DNA of 10,327 nt from Limnohabitans sp. Rim8 (GCA_945877725.1 CAMDXR010000083.1:1-10327); one strand, 5' to 3'; positions 1 through 7,020 are shown, numbered from the stretch's first letter. Notes: a model not told the origin generated them from the sequence alone. Made by a program: numbers and translations.

Positions 1-9
1 CCCGAGGCT

Positions 10-2922
10 TTGACGCCCCCCAACTCAAGCGCTTTAACAGGCAATCCGTTGCGGGATAAAGCCAAAAAGAAACCTTCACGTCCAACCCGGGCTGAAAAAA
101 TTGCCTTGGAAGCTGAAAACGCCCTCTGGGTCAGTCAAGCGTTTGAGCAGATCGCAAAAGAAAACGCAATCGCCGCAACCCTGGTAACCCCTGTAACCGA
201 TAGCACCAGCAGCATCCAAACAGCCAGCTCTTCTACTTCCACTGAGCTCACCGATTCTTTGGATTCCAACGACCTCAGCGCGCCAAAGGCAATGGCTGAA
301 ACACCCGCTGCTCAGGTGGTTCAAGTTTCAGAGCCCCTGCCGACATCCAGCGCTATGGCCTCAGCCGGTGGCAACTGGGTTTTTTACGCCTTGGGCGCAG
401 GCGTAGGTGTTGCCGGGGCAGCTCTGGGTGGTCAGAAAAACAAGCCCATCAACCCTGTTCCCGTCGCAGATAACGCAGCCCCCGCAGCTGCCAACAAAGC
501 ACCCTCGGGTTCAGACAAGACCTTGGCGATTGCGGAAGACAGTTCATACACCTTGCTGGCCTCTGATTTTGGTTTTGCCGATGCATTGGGAGGCAACAAT
601 GCACTGAAAAGCATCACCATCACCGCCCTGCCTGCTGCGGGCACGCTGCAATTGAACCGGGTGGATGTGTCAGCAAACCAAGTGATTCCTGTAGCCGCTT
701 TGTCCGGACTTCAATTCAAACCGGCCAGCAATGCCAACGGCAACGCTTACAGCAGCATCAAGTTCAAACTGACTGACGATGGCGGGACCGCAGACAGTGG
801 GGCGGACACCTCAACTGAGAAAACCCTAACGTTTAATGTCTCATCCGAGAACGACGCGCCGACGACGGTCGGCACCGTCCCCACCCAATCGGGTCAAGTG
901 GGCATCGTTTTCACAACGCTCGACCTGAGCACCCGTTTTGCAGATGTGGACGCGGGCAACCAATTTACCTATACCGTGACGGCTGGCACATTGCCTCTTG
1001 GGCTGACGCTGAACCGAACCACAGGTACCATTTCTGGCACACCCACTGCAGCCAAAGCAGGTGCGGTGACGATTACGGCCACGGACAGCGGGGGCTCGAG
1101 CGCAGATCAATCGGTCACTTTCAGTGTTGCGAGCATCATTGTTCAGGCCCCGCTGGCCATGGACACCGCCGTTCCAAGCTGGATTGCCTCGACTGACTAT
1201 GTGATCAACACCACCAGATTGAGCAGCACAGACCCCAGCATGGGCATTGCAAGCTTGATCAGCAACGACGGTCTGGCCACCACATCAGGCTTGGTTACGC
1301 CACTCATACAGGCATCTTGGTTGCCCATGGCAGCAAGCGACGTACAGCGTCCAACGGGCCGCAGCAGTGCAGCAGCATTGAGCTTGAGCTATGCGTTTCA
1401 AGACACGGGAGCTCCTTATATCGACAGCTTAAATACAGAGAAAACGGTGCAAGCAGGTATGAATTACTCAGTGCAAGAAAAAGCGTTTGTGCGCGATGTT
1501 TTTGCCAACTTTGCATCGTTTTCCAATGTGGTGTTCACTGAAAATGTCAGTGCTGATTCGCAACAATATGCCGCTGCTAGGGGCGCTGATCTTCGCTTGT
1601 TTAAAGGCACAGTTGCCGAATACGGCGTAACGAATAGTACGCTCGGATTTGCCTATCAGCCGGGTCAATACGACTCCAAAACAGTCGACAGCTCGGGGAA
1701 CTTTTTTCTGGTCACGGATGCACTGGCTTACCCCAAGGCCAATGCCTTTGGGTCTGCTTATGGCTTGGAAAAACAAACGGTGACGCACGAACTAGGCCAT
1801 GCCATGGGCTTGGATCACCCCTTCGAAAATACGACGCTTGCTCTGGAAGGGTGGTACGGAGAGACCAAAACCACAGAGCGAGCCGCCAACCGCCTAGGGA
1901 CTGTGTCGGGGGGCAGTTATGACACACCCCTGACCGATACCCCGCAAGAATCCCTGATGTCTTATTACAAACCATTTGAATCGGTCGGGGGTATTTCCAA
2001 GTCGCTCTTGCCTGCCCAAAGTGAGGTTTATACGCCCTGGAAAGCCGGTGTGTACGACATTGCAGCGCTGCAACATTTGTACGGTGCCAACATGAGCTAC
2101 AACACCACCGACACGACCTACAGCTATAACAGCAACACCCCTGTTTTTGACACGATCTGGGATGCCCGGGGCAACGATACACTGACCCAATTGGGCAACC
2201 AGGCTGCGGTGATCGACTTGCGCGGGGGCGATCACATGAGCCGCATGGGCCTGTTCAGTGGCGCTAAATATGTATTTTCTGAAACCATTTTGGAGACTGA
2301 TTTAAAAGGCACCAATACAGGCCGCGCAGACATCACTGGCATGAAGGCCATCTATACCAGTGGCGGTGTCGTGAATCAGGTGGGTTATTTGTCCAGGACA
2401 AACAACGACAGCGAATGGACCTACCTGACCGACCCTACCATGCCCACGGGTTTGGCTGTCGAATTGATTGCGACCTTTGATTTTTACGACGCCTCGGGTG
2501 TCAAGGTGGCCAATGACCAAACAAGAACAATTGCGAACTTGCCGAAAATCGGTGTGGTTGACCCCAGCATGGGTTTCAATGTGGGCATTGCGTTTGGTGT
2601 GGTCATTGAAAACGCCGTGGGCGGTGGTGGCAACGATGTGATTTGGGGCAATGCAGCCGCAAACCGAATGACAACCGGGGCGGGCACCGACCGTGTCAAG
2701 TACGACCTGGGAGCGAACATCAACGGCGACACCTTGGCGGACTTTAGCAACGTCGATCTGTTGGATTTATCGGCCCTGCGCCTGACTCCCAATCAACAAA
2801 CTCAGATCAACTGGGACGCAAGCTCTAACCGTCTGACCTATATCGATCCAGCTCAAGCGGCCAACTCTTGGTCCCTGACCATTAACGGATCTTTCAGTAC
2901 GACGCAGATTGTTTTGGCTTAA
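10..2922 (+). CDS. Serralysin-type (M10) secreted zinc metalloprotease with cadherin/Ig-like domains
   Basis: This gene encodes an extracellular zinc endopeptidase, probably exported by a type I system. The first usable start in the window is TTG at 10; the frame is open to base 1, so the true start may lie upstream. A 970-residue reading shows, in order: a charged, Ser/Thr-rich N-terminus; a Gly/Ala-rich hydrophobic segment (about 123-141) beginning with Trp; a cadherin-like domain (about 165-277) ending in NDAP; a putative Ig domain (about 285-374); and the protease. The zinc motif is HELGHAMGLDH with ligands H593, H597, H603 and catalytic E594. The Met-turn is SLMSYY with M650 and likely ligand Y652. 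The M10 C-terminal domain starts near D683 (DIAALQHLYG) and has IWDARGNDTL at 716-725. There is one clear RTX-like repeat (GGGGNDVIWG, 871-880) and one degenerate repeat. About 100 extra residues interrupt this domain. Classical serralysins are near 480 residues, so this is an enlarged variant. No type I secretion genes are in the window. The substrate is unknown. Confidence 0.9.
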   Translation: MTPPNSSALTGNPLRDKAKKKPSRPTRAEKIALEAENALWVSQAFEQIAKENAIAATLVTPVTDSTSSIQTASSSTSTELTDSLDSNDLSAPKAMAETPAAQVVQVSEPLPTSSAMASAGGNWVFYALGAGVGVAGAALGGQKNKPINPVPVADNAAPAAANKAPSGSDKTLAIAEDSSYTLLASDFGFADALGGNNALKSITITALPAAGTLQLNRVDVSANQVIPVAALSGLQFKPASNANGNAYSSIKFKLTDDGGTADSGADTSTEKTLTFNVSSENDAPTTVGTVPTQSGQVGIVFTTLDLSTRFADVDAGNQFTYTVTAGTLPLGLTLNRTTGTISGTPTAAKAGAVTITATDSGGSSADQSVTFSVASIIVQAPLAMDTAVPSWIASTDYVINTTRLSSTDPSMGIASLISNDGLATTSGLVTPLIQASWLPMAASDVQRPTGRSSAAALSLSYAFQDTGAPYIDSLNTEKTVQAGMNYSVQEKAFVRDVFANFASFSNVVFTENVSADSQQYAAARGADLRLFKGTVAEYGVTNSTLGFAYQPGQYDSKTVDSSGNFFLVTDALAYPKANAFGSAYGLEKQTVTHELGHAMGLDHPFENTTLALEGWYGETKTTERAANRLGTVSGGSYDTPLTDTPQESLMSYYKPFESVGGISKSLLPAQSEVYTPWKAGVYDIAALQHLYGANMSYNTTDTTYSYNSNTPVFDTIWDARGNDTLTQLGNQAAVIDLRGGDHMSRMGLFSGAKYVFSETILETDLKGTNTGRADITGMKAIYTSGGVVNQVGYLSRTNNDSEWTYLTDPTMPTGLAVELIATFDFYDASGVKVANDQTRTIANLPKIGVVDPSMGFNVGIAFGVVIENAVGGGGNDVIWGNAAANRMTTGAGTDRVKYDLGANINGDTLADFSNVDLLDLSALRLTPNQQTQINWDASSNRLTYIDPAQAANSWSLTINGSFSTTQIVLA

Positions 2923-2970
2923 ATGCAGGCGCGCGCTGTCTTCTACGAGGAATGGCTTTTCCTTTTGCCC

Positions 2971-3531
2971 TCACCCCCGCACCAATTTCTGTATCAAATC
3001 TGCGGCCCCTGAGGCTTGGTATTTGCGCATCAGTTTCACGCGGTAAATCTCTACCGTTCGGTGGCTGATGCCCAGGGCGCGGCCTATTTCTTTGCTGGTC
3101 AGCCCGTCCATCAGGTGGGCGGCCACTTCGCGTTCGCGGGCGGTCAGCTCGGCTTTCACGGGTTTGCGGGCCGACAAGTCTTCAAATGTCCAGATGCCTG
3201 CTTCATGCGGGGCGTCGCGGTTAAGGGCGCGTCCGGTCACATGGCACCAGAAGGTTTCGCCTTTAAAGCGTCCATCCACGCGTTTCATGACCCGGTCGTC
3301 GGCATACACCCCATTGGCGTTCAGGAGGGGCGCAATGCGTTGTCCGGTGCGCTCGTATTCATCGGCGCTGGGGTAGAGCACCTGAAAACTTTGCCCCATC
3401 AGTTGTTCGCGGGTGGTGCCAAACATGTCGCACACGCGTTGGTTGCAATCCACCATGGTGCGGTTGCGCGACAAAACCATGCCGACCGGGGCCAGGTCAA
3501 AGGCGAGGCGGTAATCAATGTCTTGGGTCAT
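2971..3531 (-). CDS. PAS-LuxR one-component transcriptional regulator
   Basis: A 186-residue cytoplasmic regulator. Residues about 8-110 form a PAS sensor domain (FDLAPVGMVLSRNRTMVDCN near the start, then a typical GxxxEQLMGQSFQVLYPS stretch). Residues about 126-182 form a LuxR/NarL-type helix-turn-helix, with the hallmark LTAREREVAAHLMDGLTSKEI and a recognition helix around ISHRTVEIYRVKLMRKY. There is no phosphoreceiver domain, so it probably senses a ligand or cofactor directly through PAS rather than acting as a response regulator; the ligand cannot be read from sequence. The ATG ending at 3531 is the only sensible start. An AGGA lies about 15 bases upstream, farther than ideal, so translation may be weak. 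It is divergent from scoA-scoB across a short intergenic region containing a nested inverted repeat, which suggests it controls that operon and possibly itself. It converges on the protease gene with a 48-base gap. Confidence 0.86.
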   Translation of the reverse strand: MTQDIDYRLAFDLAPVGMVLSRNRTMVDCNQRVCDMFGTTREQLMGQSFQVLYPSADEYERTGQRIAPLLNANGVYADDRVMKRVDGRFKGETFWCHVTGRALNRDAPHEAGIWTFEDLSARKPVKAELTAREREVAAHLMDGLTSKEIGRALGISHRTVEIYRVKLMRKYQASGAADLIQKLVRG

Positions 3532-3562
3532 GAATGGGATGGCTTTTCCTAAGGGCTGCGCT

Positions 3563-3600
3563 CTACGAAAAACTACTTACTGGATTACGTAGTATCGTAG
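3563..3600. promoter_or_regulatory. Nested inverted repeat with TACGTA, candidate operator between regulator and scoAB
   Basis: The outer arms CTACGA (3563-3568) and TCGTAG (3595-3600) are exact inverse complements, as are the inner arms ACTAC (3572-3576) and GTAGT (3589-3593). They surround a 12-base centre, with offsets of three and one bases between inner and outer arms. TACGTA sits at 3586-3591; hexamers of this type are bound by several NarL/FixJ-class regulators. A weak -10-like TAGTAT (3590-3595) overlaps the right arm, with no good -35, which suits an activator-dependent promoter for scoA. Binding by the adjacent PAS-LuxR protein is inference. Confidence 0.5.
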
Positions 3601-3617
3601 CGTTTTCTTCCTTCTAT

Positions 3618-3621
3618 GGAG
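3618..3621 (+). promoter_or_regulatory. Ribosome binding site that fixes the scoA start at GTG 3628
   Basis: GGAG at 3618-3621 is followed by six bases and then GTG at 3628. The upstream in-frame ATG at 3616 overlaps this site and has only a pyrimidine-rich stretch before it. The protein read from the GTG begins MNKIFPSAAEALKG, which matches the usual beginning of this enzyme subunit. Confidence 0.8.
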
Positions 3622-3627
3622 TCCGGT

Positions 3628-4335
3628 GTGAACAAGATTTTTCCATCCGCAGCCGAAGCCCTCAAGGGCATCGTGGCTGACGGGCAATTGATTGGCGTGG
3701 GGGGTTTTGGCCTCTGCGGTATTCCCGAGGCCTTGATTGATGCCTTGCGCGACAGCGGGGTGCAAAACTTGACCGCTATCTCTAACAACGCAGGCGTGGA
3801 TGGTTTTGGTTTGGGCAAGCTGCTCGAAACCCGCCAGATCAAAAAAATGATTGCCTCTTATGTGGGTGAAAACAAAGAGTTCGAGCGCCAATTTTTGGCT
3901 GGCGAGCTGGCTTTGGATTTCACACCGCAAGGCACGCTGGCCGAAAAGCTGCGGGCAGGGGGTGCGGGCATTCCGGCCTTTTTCACCAAAACCGGGGTGG
4001 GCACGATGGTCGCCGACGGCAAGGAATTGCGTGAGTTCGATGGCGAGACTTACGTTATGGAGCGTGCCTTGGTGCCCGACGTGTCCTTGGTCAAAGCGTA
4101 TCGTGCAGACAAATCAGGCAATTTGCAGTTCCGCTACACCTCGCGCAACTTTAATCCTGCGGTGGCCATGGCGGGCAAGATTTGCGTGGTCGAGGTCGAA
4201 GAAATTGTCGAAACCGGTGCCATGCACCCCGACAGCGTGCATTTGCCCGGTATTTACGTGCACCGCATTGTGCTGAACCAGCACCCAGAAAAGCGCATTG
4301 AAAAGCGCACGATCACCGAGAAAGCAGGAGTTTGA
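3628..4335 (+). CDS. scoA: Succinyl-CoA:3-oxoacid CoA-transferase, subunit A
   Basis: This is the alpha subunit (235 residues from the GTG start) of the cytoplasmic heteromeric enzyme that moves CoA from succinyl-CoA to a 3-oxoacid such as acetoacetate, giving acetoacetyl-CoA for thiolysis. The family I CoA-transferase subunit A signature is seen as DGQLIGVGGFGLCGIPEALI at about residues 18-37, followed by SNNAGVDGFGLGKLLE and GENKEFERQFLAGELALDF. The AGGAGIPAFFTKTGVGT region and the C-terminal H-P-D-S-V-H-L-P-G-I-Y-V stretch are also typical. Length agrees with bacterial ScoA. The GTG start is preferred over ATG at 3616 because GGAG lies six bases before it. scoB follows after one base, so the two are co-translated from one mRNA. 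A closely related 3-oxoadipate CoA-transferase role cannot be fully excluded from sequence alone. Confidence 0.95.
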   Translation: MNKIFPSAAEALKGIVADGQLIGVGGFGLCGIPEALIDALRDSGVQNLTAISNNAGVDGFGLGKLLETRQIKKMIASYVGENKEFERQFLAGELALDFTPQGTLAEKLRAGGAGIPAFFTKTGVGTMVADGKELREFDGETYVMERALVPDVSLVKAYRADKSGNLQFRYTSRNFNPAVAMAGKICVVEVEEIVETGAMHPDSVHLPGIYVHRIVLNQHPEKRIEKRTITEKAGV

Positions 4336-4336
4336 T

Positions 4337-4978
4337 ATGAGCTGGAGTCAAGACCAAATGGCCGCCCGTGCGGCGCACGAACTGGAAGACGGTTTTTATG
4401 TCAACCTGGGCATAGGCATCCCCACCTTGGTGGCCAACTTTGTACCCGCCGACAAAGAGGTGTGGTTGCAAAGCGAAAACGGCATGTTGGGCATTGGCCC
4501 TTTCCCGACCGAAGACGAGGTCGATGCCGACCTGATCAACGCGGGCAAACAAACCGTGACCACCATCAAGGGTTCGTCCATCTTCGGCAGCGAGCAATCA
4601 TTTGCCATGATCCGCGGCGGCAAGATCAATTTGTCCATTTTGGGGGCCATGCAGGTCAGCGAAAAGGGCGATCTGGCCAACTGGATGATCCCCGGCAAGA
4701 TGGTCAAGGGCATGGGCGGTGCCATGGACCTGGTGGCGGGTGTGAAGCGCGTGATCATTTTGATGGAACACGTTGCCAAAAAGAAAGACGGCACCGAAGA
4801 CATGAAAATCTTGCCCCAGTGCAGCTTGCCCTTGACCGGGGTGGGTGTGGTGGACCGCATCATCACCGACTTGGCGGTGATGGACGTGGTGCCCGAAGGT
4901 CTTAAGGTGGTTGAGTTGGCACCGGGCGTCACGGCCGAAGTGTTGCAAAGCAAGACGGGCGTCAAATTGATCTTCTGA
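4337..4978 (+). CDS. scoB: Succinyl-CoA:3-oxoacid CoA-transferase, subunit B
   Basis: This is the 213-residue beta subunit of the 3-oxoacid CoA-transferase, the partner of ScoA. It carries the active-site glutamate that forms the covalent enzyme-CoA thioester: the SENG motif is present in LQSENGMLGIGP with E47. Other family marks are GFYVNLGIGIPTLVANF near the N-terminus, GGKINLSILGAMQVS, and the GAMDLVAGVKRVIILMEH stretch. The ATG at 4337 is chosen because GCAGGAG (4324-4330) sits six bases upstream and because the protein then begins MSWSQDQMAARAAHELEDG, usual for the family; a longer frame back to 4298 would overlap scoA needlessly. The stop of scoA and this start are separated by one base. 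A strong terminator follows directly. Confidence 0.95.
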   Translation: MSWSQDQMAARAAHELEDGFYVNLGIGIPTLVANFVPADKEVWLQSENGMLGIGPFPTEDEVDADLINAGKQTVTTIKGSSIFGSEQSFAMIRGGKINLSILGAMQVSEKGDLANWMIPGKMVKGMGGAMDLVAGVKRVIILMEHVAKKKDGTEDMKILPQCSLPLTGVGVVDRIITDLAVMDVVPEGLKVVELAPGVTAEVLQSKTGVKLIF

Positions 4979-4993
4979 TTTTTTGTTTTTGTT

Positions 4994-5023
4994 AAAAAAA
5001 GCCGCAATGTTTGCGGCTTTTTT
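4994..5023 (+). terminator. Rho-independent terminator of scoAB
   Basis: A perfect 7-bp stem GCCGCAA (5001-5007) / TTGCGGC (5011-5017) with loop TGT is followed by six T residues and preceded by a run of seven A residues that can extend the stem. It begins 15 bases after the scoB stop. Because of the A and T flanks it could work in both directions, but there is no converging gene here. Confidence 0.93.
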
Positions 5024-5093
5024 ATTTTTTGTTTATTTTGGTAATTTATTTTTAATAAAATATTTTCTTTTAAATGAATTTTTATGTTGAATA

Positions 5094-5147
5094 TGTAACC
5101 AAATAATTACAAAATAACGATTTTATATTTTGACTTGGTTACAAAAT
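5094..5147. promoter_or_regulatory. Inverted and direct repeats upstream of the membrane HTH gene, candidate operator
   Basis: TGTAACCAA (5094-5102) and TTGGTTACA (5135-5143) are a perfect 9-bp inverted repeat with a 32-base spacer. The word TTACAAAAT also occurs twice in direct orientation, at 5107-5115 and 5139-5147, the second copy running into the ATG. A related TTGGTAA is at 5038-5044. The surrounding spacer (5018-5145) is strongly AT-rich, and no clean -35/-10 pair could be fixed. The position directly over the start suggests autoregulation by the encoded HTH protein, which is inference. Confidence 0.45.
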
Positions 5148-5709
5148 GTCAAATACATGCACTGATCGAATCATTGGTGAAATATTGCGCGAATGGCGTG
5201 TCTCGCAGCAATTGGAAATTTCTGAATTGGCAAATAGCGCGAGTTTGTCAGTTGCCCAAATCCAGCAGTTGGAGTCCGGCGGCGTTTCTCTCTTTTATAC
5301 GGCTTCCATCAAAGAAAATGCGGCTCGAAAAGTGGCGCATTTGTTGGGTGGAAATCCGGATTCAGTAATTCGCTCCCATGATGGGCAGTTTATTCCCGAA
5401 GATTCTTCGGTAATGGACGAGTTGGTTGATTTGTCCAGAGAGAAATCCCAATCAACGCTGACCACCCTTTTGTTTTTTCGCCATACCTTTCTGATCACCA
5501 TTTTGGTATCAGCCTTGGTTGCAGCCATTGCCAGTTTTGGCTGGGTTCAGAAGAAATGGCAGAGCGGGGGAGCAGACCAGTTTTGGCGAGAAACCGTCAT
5601 GACTTCATCGAGCGAGTCGGTGACCTTGTTGGAGCCGGAATTTGTTGATTTGCGCACCTTGACCCAATCCACCAGAGTAGCCAACCGATCCGTGTTGAAT
5701 TCGAACTGA
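5146..5709 (+). CDS. Membrane-anchored helix-turn-helix protein, function unknown
   Basis: I do not recognise this 187-residue protein as a named family member. Residues about 9-46 look like a Cro/CI or RodZ-type helix-turn-helix (ILREWRVSQQLEISELANSA followed by SLSVAQIQQLESGG). A second helical portion follows to about residue 75. A single strongly hydrophobic segment spans about 114-134 (FLITILVSALVAAIASFGWV), preceded by R112 H113 and followed by Lys residues. The remaining 50 or so residues are polar. The layout, a cytoplasmic DNA-binding head with one membrane helix and a short tail, resembles RodZ or membrane-bound one-component regulators, but there is no recognisable RodZ periplasmic domain. 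The ATG has no clear Shine-Dalgarno site; inverted and direct repeats lie immediately upstream. Its base composition appears by eye more AT-rich than its neighbours, which could reflect recent acquisition. It stands alone between the sco terminator and the binding-protein gene. Confidence 0.8.
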   Translation: MSNTCTDRIIGEILREWRVSQQLEISELANSASLSVAQIQQLESGGVSLFYTASIKENAARKVAHLLGGNPDSVIRSHDGQFIPEDSSVMDELVDLSREKSQSTLTTLLFFRHTFLITILVSALVAAIASFGWVQKKWQSGGADQFWRETVMTSSSESVTLLEPEFVDLRTLTQSTRVANRSVLNSN

Positions 5710-5820
5710 TTTTTAGTGCTAATCAAGTGGCGTCGCGTGTTTATTTGATGTCCCGCATGCGACAGGGCGATGACTCGCTGGTAAAGTCTTGGTTTTTAAC
5801 GCTATTCCCAGGACTCCTTT

Positions 5821-7020
5821 ATGAACCGACTGATTGCCGCTGGCGTTTTGAGCCTTGCCGCAGCGACCCCCGTTTTTTCTCAGACCCCGATCAAGATCGG
5901 GGAGATCAACAGTTACTCTGCCATTCCCCAATTTACTCAGCCCTATAAACAAGGTTGGCAACTGGCTGTCGAAGAAATCAATGCACAGGGTGGTTTGTTG
6001 GGTCGCAAAGTCGAGGTCATTGCCCGCGATGACGCAGGCAAGCCTGATGAGGCTTTGCGCCACGCGATTGAATTGACCTCGAAGGAAAAAGTCGATGTGC
6101 TCGCGGGTGGCTTTTTGTCCAATGTGGGCTTGGCGTTGGCGGACCATGCGGCTAAAAGCAAGCGATTATTTGTTGCCAGTGAACCGCTGACCGATGCCAT
6201 CGTCTGGGAAAAAGGCAACCGCTATACCTTCCGCCTGCGCCCCAGCACCTATATGCAAGCCGCCATGTTGGTCGAAGAAGCGGCCAAATTACCCGCCAAA
6301 CGCTGGGCCACCATTGCCCCTAACTATGAATACGGTCAAAGCGCTGTGGCCAGCTTCAAGGAGTTGCTTAAAGCCAAACGGCCTGATGTGGAGTTTGTGG
6401 GAGAGCAGTGGCCTGCCCAAGGAAAAATTGATGCGGGCAGTACCCTGACCGCCACCATGGCCAGCAAGCCGGACGCCATTTTCAATGTCACCTTTGGCGC
6501 CGATCTGGCCAAACTGGTGCGCGAAGGCAACCAGCGGAACGTCTTTCCTAAAACACCGGTTGTGTCCTTGTTGTCCGGTGAGCCGGAATATCTGGAGGTG
6601 CTGAAAGACGAAACCCCCAAGGGTTGGATCGTGACGGGCTACCCTTGGGACCAACTGGACGGCAAAGAACACGCCAGCTTTGCAGCCAACTATTACAAGA
6701 AGTTCAACGAAAACCCCAAGGTCGGTTCGGTGGTGGGCTACGCCACCATGCAAGCCATTTTTGCGGCCATCAAAAAGGCCAATTCGACCGACAACGAAAA
6801 ACTGGTGCTTGCCATGCGCGGCCTCAAGTTCAGCACGCCATTTGGTCCGGCCGAATTCCGCGCGATTGACCAACAATCCACCATGGGTGCCTATGTTGGC
6901 AAACTCGATTTGCGTGGTGGCAAAGGCACCATGGTGCAGTGGCGTTATGCCGACGGTAAAACCTACCAGCCAACCGATGCTTATGTGAAATCGCGTCGTC
7001 CTGCCGATGCAATGAAGTGA
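5821..7020 (+). CDS. Liv-type ABC transporter periplasmic substrate-binding protein
   Basis: This 399-residue protein is the periplasmic receptor of a branched-chain amino acid-type (LivJ/LivK-like) ABC importer. A signal peptide of about 20 residues is visible: MNR, a hydrophobic core, then VFS before Q21, a standard signal peptidase I site with no lipobox Cys. The mature protein starts with PIKIGEINSYSAIP and continues through GWQLAVEEINAQGGLLGRKV and RDDAGKPDEA, the characteristic first lobe of the Peripla_BP_6 fold. FRLRPSTYMQ, NYEYGQSA and the GYATMQAIFAAIKKA region also fit. AGGA at 5810-5813 with a seven-base spacer supports the ATG. Ligands of this family include branched-chain amino acids, amides and aromatic acids; the actual one cannot be told. 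No permease or ATPase gene is adjacent, so its transporter partners must be encoded elsewhere. A weak hairpin follows the stop. Confidence 0.94.
   Translation: MNRLIAAGVLSLAAATPVFSQTPIKIGEINSYSAIPQFTQPYKQGWQLAVEEINAQGGLLGRKVEVIARDDAGKPDEALRHAIELTSKEKVDVLAGGFLSNVGLALADHAAKSKRLFVASEPLTDAIVWEKGNRYTFRLRPSTYMQAAMLVEEAAKLPAKRWATIAPNYEYGQSAVASFKELLKAKRPDVEFVGEQWPAQGKIDAGSTLTATMASKPDAIFNVTFGADLAKLVREGNQRNVFPKTPVVSLLSGEPEYLEVLKDETPKGWIVTGYPWDQLDGKEHASFAANYYKKFNENPKVGSVVGYATMQAIFAAIKKANSTDNEKLVLAMRGLKFSTPFGPAEFRAIDQQSTMGAYVGKLDLRGGKGTMVQWRYADGKTYQPTDAYVKSRRPADAMK

Noticed and set aside
619..648. A PAAG sequence in the cadherin-like domain as a LapG-type periplasmic cleavage site.
   Set aside because: It lies inside a predicted beta-domain, not after a retention module, and no LapD/LapG-like gene is in the window.
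1712..2182. Open frames of over 100 codons on the - strand inside the protease gene.
   Set aside because: They lie within strongly supported protease sequence (zinc motif and Met-turn) and encode Cys/Arg/Trp-rich strings without domain character.
2952..3550. The 12-base word ATGGCTTTTCCT occurs at 2952-2963 and 3539-3550, flanking the regulator gene like a target duplication.
   Set aside because: A 12-base match is expected by chance a few times in a window this size, and no transposase, inverted ends or other mobile signs accompany it.
3016..3552. A 178-codon open frame on the + strand opposite the PAS-LuxR gene.
   Set aside because: It covers the regulator almost exactly, has no ribosome site or recognisable domain, and its composition is that of an antisense shadow of a GC-rich gene.
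4298..4336. A longer scoB starting at 4298 and overlapping scoA.
   Set aside because: The ATG at 4337 has an excellent ribosome site and gives the normal N-terminus; the added residues are just scoA read in another frame.
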